DNA from: Mustela lutreola
Taxonomy: Eukaryota; Chordata; Mammalia; Carnivora; Mustelidae
DNA: 64,000 nt
Reading direction: 5' to 3'
Assembly (NCBI RefSeq): GCF_030435805.1
Contig: NC_081298.1
Span: forward strand, 26,214,501-26,278,500
Positions 11,661 to 23,650 of this stretch are shown here, piece after piece. The notes under the pieces were generated by a model that saw only the letters and a list, made by a program, of their open reading frames with translations, was not told the origin of the DNA and ran no database searches. The position numbers and the translations under genes are program-made. Each line of letters begins with the position of its first letter. The first letter of the stretch is position 1.

Positions 11661-12120
11661 TGTGAGCATTTGTAAATACTTTGTCTATTTGCTTCTTTTG
11701 TTCGCCTCTCCCTCCTAGACCCCAGATGTCCTATATGTAGCTACCACCCACATATGGCTGTTAAGCACATGACATGTGGCTAGCCTGAACTGAGACGTGC
11801 TCTAAGGGTAAAGTACACTCTGGATTGTAAAGACTTAACACAATAAAAAGGATGTAAAATGTCTCAATAATTGTTCAATATTGATTGCATGTTAAAGTGA
11901 TAATATTGTGGATATACTGGATTAAATAAAAACATTAACAACCTTTTTTTTCTACTTTTTTAATGTGGCCACTAGAAAATTTAAGATTACACATGTGGCC
12001 CGCATTATATTTCTTTTGGGCAGGGCTGGTCTACACTGTTAGCCGACGAAGGTAGGAACCTTCTCCGCCTTAGCCATTTTTGGGTCCCTGGTATCTGCCA
12101 TACAGTAGGTGCTCAGTAAG

Positions 12121-12330
12121 CTTTTTTTTTTTTTTTTTTAAAGATTTTATTTATTTATTTATTTGACAGAGAGAGAGATCACAAGTAGGCAGAGAGGCAG
12201 GCAGAGAGAGAGAGGAGGAAGCAGGCTCCCTGCTGAGCAGAGAGCCCGATGCGGGACTCGATCCCAGGACCCTGAGATCATGACCTGAGCCGAAGGCAGC
12301 GGCTTAACCCACTGAGCCACCCAGGCACCC
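12121..12330 (-). mobile_element. Can-SINE, reverse, young
   Basis: Poly-T then AAAGATTTTATTTATTTATT, the body, and CCACCCAGGCACCC. CTCAGTAAGCTTT is duplicated on both sides. Confidence 0.95.
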
Positions 12331-13556
12331 TCAGTAAGCTTTGTTGTAGAGAATCCTATGCACAGGGAGAGATGAGACAGGCAGCCCCAAGGATGCTGTG
12401 AATTTGAGGAAGAAAGAAATGCCAACAACAGTTTTTTCTCTCTCTCCAGTCCCTGCATTTCAAACCAGTTCTGTCAACGCTCTGTCCTGCTCTGTACCAA
12501 CATTCCTCCCATGGTCACCTGCTACTGTAGATGCCAGATGGCGGGTGGCTGGAGGACCAGAGCTGGAGCTGCTGCTTCCATTTCAAACCCATAGGAGATG
12601 CCCCTTCTCAAGTATTTTATGATCTTCAGCTTGGGTCCTAGCAGCTAGAAAGGGCTCACCTCCACATTACTGGGACACACATGGCAGCTGGGAGCCAAGG
12701 AAAGCTGTCCAGGGTCACCAGCAGGTCAGAGGTGAACAGGACCTGGAACCTTTTCAGGTCCAGGACTCTGGCCTCTAACTACATCCTGTTGTAGTCTCCC
12801 TTATTCCAAGGGACTCAGGTGTCTGGAATCTTCCCCCTTGCCTCCCTCTCCTCACATTTGACCTCCGATCTCTTGAGGTCCCTTGAGGGCACTAATGCCA
12901 GGTCTCCCCAGAGCTGACCCAAATGGCGCCATCCGCATAGACGCCAACGCGGATGGTACGAATGGCTGGGAGGGAGGGAGGATGGATGGATGGATGAATG
13001 GATGGACCGAGGTAGGGATGAATGGGTGGACTGGAGGATGGGAGGGCAGATGGCCGCATGAGTGGGGGAGAAGGACGGCTGGCTGGTAGGACGCCCGCAT
13101 GGGGACGGGGCGCGGGGGGGGGGGGGTGAGCAGGAGTAAGGATGTACCGAAGGAAGGAATTACCCACACAGTATCTGAAAACAGGGGGACCCATAGCGAT
13201 CCAAGTCCAGCTCCCGTCACGTTTCTGCTAGGAAACCGCGGCCAGGCCGAGGGAGCCGGGCGCTCGGCCCCAGGGCCCGCAAGGCGGTCAGGGGCAGCGC
13301 CGGAGCTGGGATCCGAGTGGCTGCGCGGCCGGCCGGGGGCTCTTCCCGCCCCTGCGCCCACCCCCACCCCCCCGCGCCAGACGGTGCCAGGTGGGGGAGC
13401 GTCCCCGCCCCCACCTCCGGAGGTGGCGGCCCCACGCGGCCCAACAAGCTGCCGTTGTCCCGCGGGCCCCGGGCCCGGCACACTGGGGCTTTGTCCAGCC
13501 CCCCGCCGCGACCCACGGTGGGGGGGCCCCACATGACCGAGGGGGTAGGAGGAGCC

Positions 13557-13565
13557 TGCGGCGGC

Positions 13566-13601
<36 letters not shown>
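13557..13601 (+). repeat. GGC triplet run, first of two, in the DUSP15 5' leader
   Basis: About 15 consecutive GGC-type triplets with one GGT interruption near the left end. It lies about 200 bases before the DUSP15 ATG. An ATG at 13533 reads it as polyglycine; the DUSP15 frame reads it as polyalanine. Confidence 0.9.
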
Positions 13602-13640
13602 TCCTCCACCACCATTTCCCTCCCTGGCCGGGGGTCGGCG

Positions 13641-13673
<33 letters not shown>
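13641..13673 (+). repeat. GGC triplet run, second of two, in the DUSP15 5' leader
   Basis: About 11 GGC/GGT triplets, 40 bases after the first run and in the same phase, so the same frame reads polyglycine again. Confidence 0.9.
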
Positions 13674-13797
13674 CGGGCAGGGGCCCCTGTTCCCCGCCAG
13701 GCTGCAGGCGCCCGGCCTGGGCCAGCAGGGCAGCTGCGACCCAAGCGCTCTCCGGGCGGCGAACTGGGGGTGCGCCCGGACCCCCGCCCCCGGGATC

Positions 13798-16700
13798 ATG
13801 GGGAATGGCATGACCAAGGTAGGGGGGCGGGGATCGCGCAGCCCGCACCTGGCCGCCCCCAGCCCCGCCGGGGCTCAGGCTCCGCCTGGGTCGCTTTGCC
13901 CGCCTCTGACCTTCTGGCCCTCGCCCTGAGGCTCTGTGTGTCTAGATCTCTGTCTCCGGGTGACTCTCTGACCCTGCATCCCTGTGTCGCTCTGCTCACG
14001 TCTCTGTTTCTCTGGGTATCTCTGGCCTCGCTTTCCCTGTGTCTCTGTCTCTGCCTGTTTCTATGACTCTGTATTTCTTGTTGGGTCTTGTTGGGTCGAT
14101 CACTCCCACACTCTTATGTCTCTGAGTCCCTTTCCCTGTCTCCAGGTGTCTCTGTCTTCCTGGTCTCTGATTGCTTGGACTCTCTCTGGTGCTGTTTCTC
14201 CATCCATTCCCCTCTGCCTCTGCATGACCCTCCTTCTGTCCCTGCCTTCCCACCTCCCTCGGAACTCCCCACCACTCACCTGGCCAGTCCATCTCTCTCC
14301 CTGCCCCCCCCCACCACAGTGTGTTCCTCTCCCCTCCCTGCTTCAAGCTCTCACCCCTACCCAAGCTGGCCTCCCCTGGTGCCCCCCTCCTGTCCTCCCT
14401 AGTCCCACTCACAGAGTCCAGGTCCAGGAGGGGGAGGAGATTGCTGCCTGAGTCCTGAGGTCTAGACACCTGGACATGGGATGGAAATGGGCTGTGGGCC
14501 CCCAACTAGGTGATGGGAAGTTGTGCACCCCTATGCCACTGACCCCAGCCTGTCTCTCCTGTAGGTACTTCCTGGACTCTACCTCGGGAACTTCATTGGT
14601 GAGCACTGCCCACTCTGTCCCAAGGCTGTGGCACTCTGCCTGTCCAGGCCCGTGTCCACCATTCATGCTGTGGCCCACGCACCTTGGAAGCACTCAGGAA
14701 TGGGGCCGGGGGCAGGGAAACAATGCCAGGCTGGGAGTGAGAAGGAGCTCATGAGGACTAAGGGTATGTGGGATAAGTGTCCCTAGTGCACAGGGCTCAA
14801 AACACCTGCCAGATGTCAGGCAAGTCTGCACCTGCTCTGAGCCCCAGCCTCTCTCCCAGCACATGACCCACTCACCTCTCCAGGCTCTTACAGCCCTGAG
14901 GTTCCGGGTTGAGGTCTGTTCGGGGTGCTGCTTCTAGCTGGGAAACCAGGAACCTTACCCCTACAACCTTCTACACAGAGGGGAGGTTTCCAGAGACTGG
15001 ATTGTACCCAGAAACTTGTTAGCGAGCACTGCCCATTCCATCCCAAAGCCATGGCCCTCTCCCTGTCACAGGCATGTGCTAAGAGACAGGCTAATTCTGA
15101 GACTCCACACTTTTCCACGTGGAGTCAGAGAAAGCTTCAGAGAGGAAGGGGCATCTGCACCAGGGCAGGGCTTTCCCCATCCATCCCTGCCTGCCTCCCC
15201 CCTGCTCTGGCATTGATGCCCCACTCTCGTGAATCTGATCTCCTCCTCCCTGGGAGCCACCTCCGCTGTTCATTTCTGAGTATTGAGCTAAGGAAACTCT
15301 GGACCCTCTTGAAGTCTATAGCCCCATGAGGGCAGGGGCCATGAAGTTGCCCATGAACCCCCATGCCTAGCCAAGGCTGCACATAGTAAACACTCAGGAA
15401 ATGTGTTGAATGAAGTAGACTTATGGAGAGAAAGGGGATATGTGTTATTTATTCTGATTCTAAAAGACCCCCATACACTGGAATTCCAGCCCCTAGAGAC
15501 AGCCACTGATACAATGTGAGGTTTAGCCTTTGGTCGGTTTCCATATATCTTCATGGATGCAGATGTAACATTTAAAACAAAAATGGAAGTCTACTCTGCA
15601 CGCTGTTCAGTCACCTGTTTCCTATGTAATAATGCACTGTGGACATGCTCGCACATCAGCACAGAGAGGTCTTTTCTAGCCATCGGCTGCACAGTATTCA
15701 AGTATGGATACACCATTATTTATGTAGCTTTCTCAGGGTAGATGTGTAGGTTGTTCCCGCTTTTTAACAATTTCTCGTGTGTTTACTGTTATGAGCAGTA
15801 CTGCAGAGAACATCTTCTACACACAGCTTCTGGGTGAGCAAACCTTTCTGCAGACAGGATTCCCGGCTCCATCAAGGATATGCCAGGAAAGGGTGTTTGC
15901 TATGGAAGGAACTCCAGGCGCAAGGCTGGGAAGAGGCTGTGGGCACCCATAAGTAGGTGCCCCAGCAACAAGACTGAAGCCTAGGGGTGCGGTGGGACCT
16001 GTCAGACCAGGAGCGGGAGGGGGCCAAGTAGCAGGGGGCTGGCAGAAGGTGGGACAAAGTGGAGAGGGAGAGGTGGGGAGGGGAGCTGGGCAGTAAGCTC
16101 CCACCTCTCTTGGCCATCAGGGACATGTGAGTCGCACCAACCAGACAGGCTCAGGCATTTCGTTTCTTTCAGATGCCAAAGACCCGGACCAGCTGGGCCG
16201 GAACAAGATCACACACATCATCTCTATCCACGAGTCACCCCAGCCTCTGCTGCAGGTACTCCTTACCCCTATCCTCTGGTGGTGTACAAGTGCAGAGGGG
16301 AGCTTCAGTTGCCCCCCCCCCCGCACCCATTTCTCAGGTACTTACTTTGTGCCAGGCTCTATACTGCCTCCCTGACCCATACTTGGCCATCCTGTTAAAA
16401 ACTGCCTTGTTTTACATCAGCATCCTCATTTGATCCCTATTTGGCAACCGAGGTCCAGAAAGGTAAAGTAACTTGCCTAAGGTCACACAGCCAGGAAGCT
16501 AAGGAGCTAGGATTTGACGGTCTGAGCCCAGAGGCCTCACCCTGAACTTTAAAAAGGCCCCTTCACGGGCTTTCCATTGCCCAGATGAACTGATTACTAC
16601 AAATGGATAGTTCTGTGTTCTGTGTCTTGTTGTGTAATCTTGGGCTGTGACTTTACCTGTCTGGGCCTCTGATCCCTCAGTCCGTCTGCCCCTAGAGGGG

Positions 16701-19700
16701 CTGCTGTGAGGATGCAAAGAGACTGTAGGATGGTGAAGACGCTTTGCACACAGTAAAGCATGGCCCCCACCAGAAGGGTTGGTGCTGGTTTTATGGGAAT
16801 CCTGGAAAAGAGGGGGTAAGGTTGTTCTTTTTTGGTGGTGGGGGGGAGTAAGGTTGTTCTAACCCAGAAAAGGAAAGTAGTAAATCCAGAACGCTTTCGT
16901 AATCATGGGCACAGGACTTCACCATTCTGAGCCTCAGTTGCCTGATTTGTAAAATAGGAATTTTATAAATATTTATTTGAGAAAGAGAGAGAGGGAACGA
17001 GCAGGAGGGTAGTGGGAGAGAGAATCTCAAGTAGATTCTGCCTTGAGTGTGGAGCCTAATGTGGGACTCAATCTCACAACCCCGAGATCACGACCCGAGC
17101 AGAAACCAAGAGTCAGACACTCAACCAACTACATTACCCAGCCGCCCCTAAGATGGTGATTTTATAACAACACCTACCTTACTGAGTTGTTGAGCGCCAC
17201 AATTTAAAGGCCAACAAATTACAGCTGATCTAGCAAAGTTAATCATATTCTTATCCCATAAATAGAGCCCCTTCCTCCTTATCTATTAGAGTGTGTGTCA
17301 CCCACTAAACGGGAATAACTGCAGGTGGAAAAAGGCTCTGGAGGTCTGAAATCCACACCAGATTTGCTGTGTGACCTCAGATAGGTTCCTTCCGCTCTCT
17401 GGGCCTTAGTTTCTCCACTGTCAGTGTTGATGGTCTCTAAGAGCAACCTCCAATAATCTGGGATTCTCAGTGCCATTCAAACAAGAAATTTCCAGGTCAA
17501 TGGAGCCTGATTTTTGCAGGCTTGTTTTGGAGGATTTGGAGTATGCAGTCACTAGATTGCACAGGGAAGGCTTTCAAGTCATGAATAGATTGACTAATGA
17601 AATGACTGCTTGCCAGATAAGTCCCTACTCCAACAACCTTCCCTTCTTCCCACGGGCAGCCCTGCCTCCCTATCTATCAGTGAATTTACCAGTCAGGGTT
17701 TGATAATGCCAAACAATCCCAAGGCCAAATGTGTTGCAAAGTGAAACTGCAAACCTTGCAAAAGAGGCAGGATGGTGTGACCTTGGGAAAAGTGAGCCAG
17801 AGAAGGGCTAAAGCCATTAGCAAATGAGGACCTGGCCCCGGGGTCCCTGGCCCTAGGGCTGGTGGCAGGCCTGACACTGGAAAAGAGTCATTTGAATATC
17901 AAAGGATTAAAAGAGGTCCTTGAGAAAAGTGATTCTTGAAACAGGAGCCCAAAGCATCCTAAGATCTTGTGTGAAGGTTAAGCACCAAGTAAAGGATGTC
18001 ATAGCCAGTTTGTGGGAGAAATAATTCATCCCTTGATTATTTTAATAATTAGCACACAGTTTTATAGTCACAATTAATGAAGTAGAAACTTATTTTCATG
18101 GTTTTTGTTTCTTTTCAAGATAATGAAATTTATTTTTTTAAAGAATTTATTTATTTATTTGACAGAGAGAGATCACAAGTAGGCAGAGAGGCAGGCAGAG
18201 AGAGAGACAGAGAGAGGAGGAAGCACACTCTCCACTGAGCAGAGAGCCCGAATCGGGACTCGATCCCAGGACCCTGAGATCATGACCTGAGCCGAAGACA
18301 GAGGCTTCACCCACTGAGCCACCCAGGTGCCCCTATTTTTTTGATAAGACCTTTAAAAAACCTTTTTGGGGGGATGCCTGGGTGGCTTAGTAGGTTAAGC
18401 AGCTGCCTTTGGCTCGGGTCATGATCCCAGCATCCTGGGATTGAGCCCACCTTTGGGTTCCCTGCTCAACAGAGAGCCTGCTTCTCTCTCTCTCTCTCGC
18501 TCTGCTGCTCCCCCCCGCTTGTGTGGCCTTTCCCTCTCTCTCTCTCTGTCAAGTAAATAAATAAAATATTTTTTAAAAAAAGAAAAGAAAAGAAAAAATA
18601 GAAAACTTCAAAAGAAAAAAAAAAAAAGAGTCGGCCTTTGGCTCAGGTCATGATCCCAGGGTCCTGGGATCAAGTCCCACTTGGGACTCCTTGTTCAGCA
18701 GGGAGCCTGCTTCTCCCTCTCCCTCTGCCTCCTGCTGCCCCTGCTTGTGCATGCTCTCTCACTCTGTCTCTATGACAAATAAATAAGTAAAATCTTAAAA
18801 CGAAAAAAAAAACCCACACCTTTTTCAATAAGTAATCTATCTCCAAACTCACATGGGGGTTCGAACTCACAATCCTGAGATCAAGAAGTGCATGCTCTAT
18901 CAACCGAGCCAGCCAGGTGCCCCTGTTTTGCCCTTTTTTTGGTGTAATTTTGTAATCCTCATTTGGAGGAGAGTCACTGTTAGTGGCCCCTTCCTACCTA
19001 TTAAATAAAAGATCCCTGAATTCTTTTTATCAAGTCCTTATGCCCAAATCACCTATGAGGTTAGGATACCAAATTCTCAGAAGGTTCTGGAACCGCAGAC
19101 AGAGCTGGCAGGCACTCAGGTGATATCTAGCCTCTTTGGATAGAGAGGGCAACAGTGGTTCAGAAAGGAACAGGACCTGGGCTGGGGTCATGAGGTGCTT
19201 GGGTGGCCCAGGCCAAGGCCAGCGGCACAGCCGAGGGCCCCCTACTGCCCAAGTGTGTTTTGTACTTGCAGGACATAACCTACCTTCGCATCCCTGTGGC
19301 AGACACCCCTGAGGTACCCATGTAAGTTCTCTGGAGACACCGAGAGAGGTGGTGGTGGTGGTTGGAGGGTGGGGGGTGGTATGGGGGAGGACAGAGCGGA
19401 CTCATGCCAGAAAGCTGTCCTGGAGAGCCTAGCACAAGTGCTCACTCACACCTCTCTTTGCCTCTGTCCCAGCTATACCCTTGCCTATGCCCTAGGCCAA
19501 GACCCTTAACCTCCCAGACCTCAGTGTCTTTAGCTGTGAGATGGGGAGAGTACTCTGCTTAAGGACGAGACGCCCAGCAGACTGGAAGGGGTCAGGCTCA
19601 GCCAGTTCCTGGCCCTGGAGTTTAAGACATCTGGGCTCCAGCCAGACTTTGCCATTTTTTTGCTGTGTGACCTTGCACCAATCACTTTCCCTCTCTGAGA

Positions 19701-22656
19701 TCAGATGGTGCAGGCTGAGGATCCAAGACAGGGCCTGGCCTGTAATAGGGACTCAGAAAGCAGGATTTTTTGTGTGTGTTATGAGCTATAGTGCCTTCCC
19801 AGGCTGAGAGTGACCCAGACAGACACTCCTCCCAACCCATGGCTGACCACCCTTGTCCCCAGGTGCTCTGCTTGCAGACCCCAGAGGAGTGGGACTCCTC
19901 TGTCTCCTCCCACATGTCCTTGAAAGACCAAGATAAAGCCTCCATGAAAACAGGATCCAGGGGACCCACAGGAGAGGTGCTCCTGCCTCTGTGATGGGAT
20001 TTCTCATCATTGGCCACTTTCACTACCTGAAATGTCCCCATTGTGGCTTCCCACAGCCTTGCACTTGCACTATCATACAGGCCCTGTTCGCTGCCTGGGC
20101 CGGGCGTCCTGAGGACCCTGGGCTCTTGACATCCCATCAGTGCAGTGGGGGACGACTCCTAGGAGACCTGCCCCCCAATGCTTGCTACCCTATTGCTTTC
20201 TTCTCTAGCAAAAAGCACTTCAAAGAATGTATCAACTTCATCCACTGTTGCCGCCTCAATGGGGGGAACTGCCTTGTGCACTGGTGAGTTACGAGAGGGA
20301 TGAGGGGAGCAAGTAAGGGACTGTCCTCCATCACACCCAAGCACTCACACTATGGGGAATTAGGAACCTGGGGTAGACCTTCTCCAGCCTGTTGTCACGC
20401 ATGACCGTCCACCATTCATCTGATGGAGGCTGGTCGGGGAGGGGCTCCAATCAGGGCTCTGTCCCTCACCAGCTGTGTGGCCAAGGCCAAAGTGCTGTTT
20501 CTCCCCGAGACTCTCACTTGCTCATCTGTAAAATGGAGAAAAGACTGTTACCAGATGGGCTAACTGGAGGGAGTAGGTGAGGTCACGCAGGTGGTCCAGC
20601 ATCCTCTGAGTGCTCTTGCTCCCTCTCCTCCCCTCCATGCTTTTGAGGAAATAGGGCTGAGCAGTGGGGGCCCCCCGGCTGGGAGACAGGGACTCATCCC
20701 AGTTGATACCATTCATCCCATAACTTCCCACTGAGCACCTAGCCTATGCTGGGTTCAGGGCGGCTCTCTCTCAGAGCCCTTGCCCTAAGAACAGCTCCTC
20801 CAGCCTGTCACCCTCTGCCCCTGCTTTCCCCACTCCAGCTGCACTGACCACCTCCCCACACTTCAAATCGTCCAACTCCCACCTCGTGGGCTTCATACAC
20901 TGCCCAGAACATTCTTAACTGGCCCTTACCCACCTTTTAGGACTCAGCTTGATGTCACTTCTTCGGAAACCCCTTCCCTAATCCCTCCCCAACCCCTCCA
21001 CTACATTAAAACCTTTTCCTATCTGATCCCTTAGCCCCTGGACTCCTCATTGGAGCAGTTATCCCTACCTGAAATTGTTTCCCTGGTTAGTGGCCTTCTC
21101 TCCCAACCCTCCTGTAAGCCCCGGGACAGACCGTGTTTGTTTTATTCCCCACCATATCCACGGTACCTGACAAATAACAGATGGTCAGGAAACATTTGCT
21201 GAATGAATGAATGAAGTGATTTCACCACTCAGGCCTCTGATGTGGGGGAGTGCCCAGGGGATACTCCAGGCAGAAGGAACAGCATGGGCAAAGGAAGTGG
21301 GAAAACAGGTCCTGGCAGGCTCTTTGGGATGGGAGCTCAGAGGCAAGGGTGAGAATGAGGGTGGGTGGGAGAGCTGAGGTGGGGAGGGGGTGGCTGGGAG
21401 CAGGGCATGGAAGAGATTGGGCCTTACCTGAAGCCTGGGGGTGGGGGGTGGGTATCCCAGCTTTGCAGGCATCTCCCGCAGCACCACCATCGTGACGGCC
21501 TATGTGATGACTGTGACGGGGCTAGGCTGGCGGGACGTGCTTGAAGCCATCAAGGCCACCCGGCCTATCGCCAACCCCAACCCAGGCTTTAGGCAGCAGC
21601 TCGAAGAGTTTGGCTGGGGCAGTTCCCGGAAGGTAGGGGCTGGGGCAGAGGCAGGAGCTGGGCAGAAGCTGGGCAGGGCTGGGAGACTGCTTCCCGCTTG
21701 AGCGGAGCACTGATGGGAAAGAAGTTAGCCTGTGCTTCAGACCTGACAGGAGATTTTCTGGGGTCTCGAACTCGCGACCCCTGAGCTAATCTAGCCTCTA
21801 GGTGTATTTTGTTTGGTCAGCCAGATGTTTTCTTTGCCTTTTTAGTTTAGTATTTGGATGCCTTTGGGCTAGACTATGGACCCTTCAGTTTGACCAGGTC
21901 CCAGCACTGCCTTCTCTATCTGCCTGGAACCTGGAGGCATTTGAATGCTCGACCCCTTTGGGGAGAGATGTCCATTCCCTTTCTCCGCCCCTGGGTCTCT
22001 GATAAAGCCAAAACCTCTCTTTCTTTTATACCCACTGGGCGGATAGCCAAGAGGCCAGTGTGGAGGGGGTTGCTGCTCTGGGAAGAGGACTCAGGTGGTC
22101 CCCACTGGGCCCAGGGGCGGGCGTCGCTTTAGCAGGTCTGGAAGATGGAGTGTCCGAGGGGAAGTGTGGTCCAGGAGAGGGAAGAGACTTAGAGGAGGAG
22201 GGGGCTCGATGCGGGCGAGGGAAACTCAGAGGAGAAGGGGAGAGGATGCTCAGGAAGGGGAGGGGCCTAGCGAGGGGTCCGGAGCTCGCAGACCCGCGGA
22301 AGCGACGAGGACCGGGGAGGGGACTGGCCGGCAGCCCGGCGCCGACCGACCCCGGCTCCCTCTTCCTCCCCCCCACCCCCCAGCTCCGCCGGCAGCTGGA
22401 GGAGCGCTTCGGAGAGAGCCCTTTCCGCGACGAGGAGGAGGTGCGCGCGCTGCTGCCGCTGTGCGCGCGCTGCCGCCAGGGCCCCGCGCCCGCGCCCGCG
22501 GCCCCCGCGCCGCACTCGGCAGCCTCCGAGGGAACCCTGCAGCGCCTGGTACCGCGGCCGCCCCGGGAGGCCCACCGGCCGCTGCCCCTGCTGGCACGCG
22601 TCAAGCAGACTTTCTCTTGCCTCCCGCGGTGTCTGTCCCGGAAAGGCGGCAAGTGA
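13798..22656 (+). CDS. DUSP15: DUSP15 (VHY) dual-specificity phosphatase, complete, 7 coding exons
   Basis: Small atypical dual-specificity protein phosphatase. The human protein is N-myristoylated and has been linked to oligodendrocyte differentiation. Coding exons are 13798-13818, 14565-14598, 16173-16255, 19272-19321, 20209-20283, 21461-21632 and 22384-22656. All have GT-AG borders and matching phases, and they sum to 708 nt or 235 residues plus stop, equal to the human short isoform. The start is MGNGMTK with Gly2 as the myristoylation site, and its ATG has A at -3 and G at +4. The general acid is Asp57 (ADTPEV). The P-loop HCFAGISRS spans the exon 5/6 junction with catalytic Cys88 and Arg94. 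The last exon encodes a basic tail ending CLSRKGGK. Nothing is broken. Exon 6 ends in phase 0, which would also allow splicing into downstream IRF10 exons. Confidence 0.96.
15555..15840 (+). mobile_element. Diverged LINE fragment in DUSP15 intron 2
   Basis: The sequence resembles an old L1 3' region (GGTTGTTCCCGCTTTTTAAC, ATGAGCAGTACTGCAGAGAA). Family is uncertain. Confidence 0.4.
16966..17153 (-). mobile_element. Can-SINE, reverse, older copy, DUSP15 intron 3
   Basis: ATTTATTTGAGAAAGAGAG to ACCCAGCCGCCCCT. More diverged than the young copies. Confidence 0.82.
18131..18333 (-). mobile_element. Can-SINE, reverse, DUSP15 intron 3
   Basis: AAAGAATTTATTTATTTATT through CCACCCAGGTGCCCC, with a T-rich repeat at both borders. 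Confidence 0.92.
18371..18600 (+). mobile_element. Can-SINE, DUSP15 intron 3
   Basis: GGGGATGCCTGGGTGGCTTA head, CT-rich middle and AAATAAATAAAATA tail. Confidence 0.9.
18630..18812 (+). mobile_element. Can-SINE lacking its head, DUSP15 intron 3
   Basis: Begins inside the element at GTCGGCCTTTGGCTCAGGTC and runs to an AAATAAATAAGTAAAATC tail. Confidence 0.85.
18815..18923 (-). mobile_element. Old tRNA-derived SINE, reverse, DUSP15 intron 3
   Basis: GGGGTTCGAACTCACAATCC, GAGATCAAGAAGTGCATGCT and CCAGCCAGGTGCCCC show the tRNA-Lys-like part of an older Can-SINE subfamily. Confidence 0.75.
20830..21220 (+). repeat. L2-type LINE relic, DUSP15 intron 5
   Basis: Ends with the L2-like CAGGAAACATTTGCTGAATG followed by a short AATG repeat. 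Confidence 0.6.
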
Positions 22657-22987
22657 GGATCCCAGCTCGCCCTGGCGCCCCTCTTCCTAACGACCGGTCC
22701 CCTTCGGGGCTGTTTGGGCCTCCCGCGGCCTCCAGAACGGGCCCAGAGCCTGTGGGAGCCCCGCGGAGCCCCGAGCCCTGCCCCTGCCCCTGATACCCGC
22801 CCTGCTTGTCTGCGTCTGCAGTCTGTGTGTCCTCCATCCGTGAGTCTCTGTGTCTAAGCCGGCCTGCTGCAGCCACTTGGTGCCTTAGTCCTTGGGCTGG
22901 GGGGAGGGGGCACCCAGGCCTCCATCCTTAAAGGCAGCGGGAGTGGGAGTGGGTGGGGGTGGGGGGGGTTGGATGGGCCTGGAGGAT

Positions 22988-22993
22988 ATTAAA
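22988..22993 (+). terminator. DUSP15: Possible DUSP15 polyadenylation signal (ATTAAA)
   Basis: ATTAAA lies 332 bases after the DUSP15 stop and is followed within 25 bases by a TGTCTGTCTG stretch of the GU-rich type. It is the first recognisable signal after the gene. Confidence 0.5.
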
Positions 22994-23499
22994 GAGACAC
23001 AGAAGCTGTCTGTCTGAGCTCCTCCTAGTCATTCAGCAAGGGGCCTGGATGCAGGACTGCGTGGGGCTGGAGCCTGCAGGACACAGGGATGGGAGGGGGC
23101 CGGCATCCCCAAGGGTCTGGAGGAGCCCACCACCTCCTCAAAATCGCTCTGGGCAGGGCTGAATTCCTGGACTCCGGTTCACTGCCTGACCACCCCCACC
23201 CAGTCTCTCCCTGAAGCCCTGGTCTCCTGAAAAGGCCTCTGAATCCCTCCTTCTCTCTGAACCCTTTTGCCCTCTAAGCTCTTCTCCATGTCACCAGCTC
23301 CCTCCTCTTCTCTACTCACAAATACTAGGTAGTAAGCTGTCCAAATAGTGCCTCCTTCATGCCTGACTTTTTAAATGCATGAATTCACTTCATCTCTGGG
23401 AGGAAACTGAGGCTCAGAAAGGTAGGCAGCTTGCCTGAGGACAGCTGGAGTAGGGGAGGCTGGATTTGAACCTAGGCAGTCTGTGTCCCATGGTGGCTG

Positions 23500-23650
23500 T
23501 TAAGAAGTAGTTCCTTGGTGACCGTTTAATCGGATTATTACGGGCCTTTTGGTGGTGACTTATATAAAGTTCTTTATATATTTTGCATATTAACTCCTTA
23601 TTGGATGTTTCATTTGCAAATACCTTCTCCCACTCAAGACCCTTTTCACC
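23500..23650 (+). mobile_element. L1 ORF2-region fragment
   Basis: The words AAGTTCTTTATATATTTTGC, ATATTAACTCCTTATTGGAT and ATTTGCAAATACCTTCTCCC are typical of an L1 interior. Confidence 0.6.

Larger units (their letters stand above)
5900..13095. other. TTLL9-DUSP15 intergenic region, dominated by repeats
   Basis: About 7 kb with no recognisable exon. It holds L1 3' sequence, an array of six same-strand Can-SINEs, an old MaLR LTR, L2/MIR relics and a TG microsatellite. A GGAT-rich imperfect repeat occurs at 12970-13035, just before the CpG island. Confidence 0.7.
13100..13900 (+). promoter_or_regulatory. DUSP15: CpG island at the DUSP15 5' end
   Basis: Very GC- and CpG-rich sequence leads into the DUSP15 start codon at 13798 and contains two GGC triplet runs. 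It is the only CpG island near the gene and is therefore the likely promoter and 5' UTR. No TATA box is evident. The transcription start cannot be placed from sequence alone. Confidence 0.65.

Noticed and set aside
13217-13848. Long Pro/Arg-rich minus-strand frames across the DUSP15 CpG island
   Set aside because: They are the complement of the GGC runs and CpG-rich leader; low complexity with no splice or family support.
18815-18923. tRNA gene
   Set aside because: Has tRNA-Lys-like A/B-box resemblance but is the head of an old SINE, lacking a foldable complete tRNA.
21633-21701. Alternative DUSP15 end by reading into intron 6
   Set aside because: The frame stays open for 23 codons, but a strong GTAGGG donor and the conserved last exon make the spliced form far more likely.
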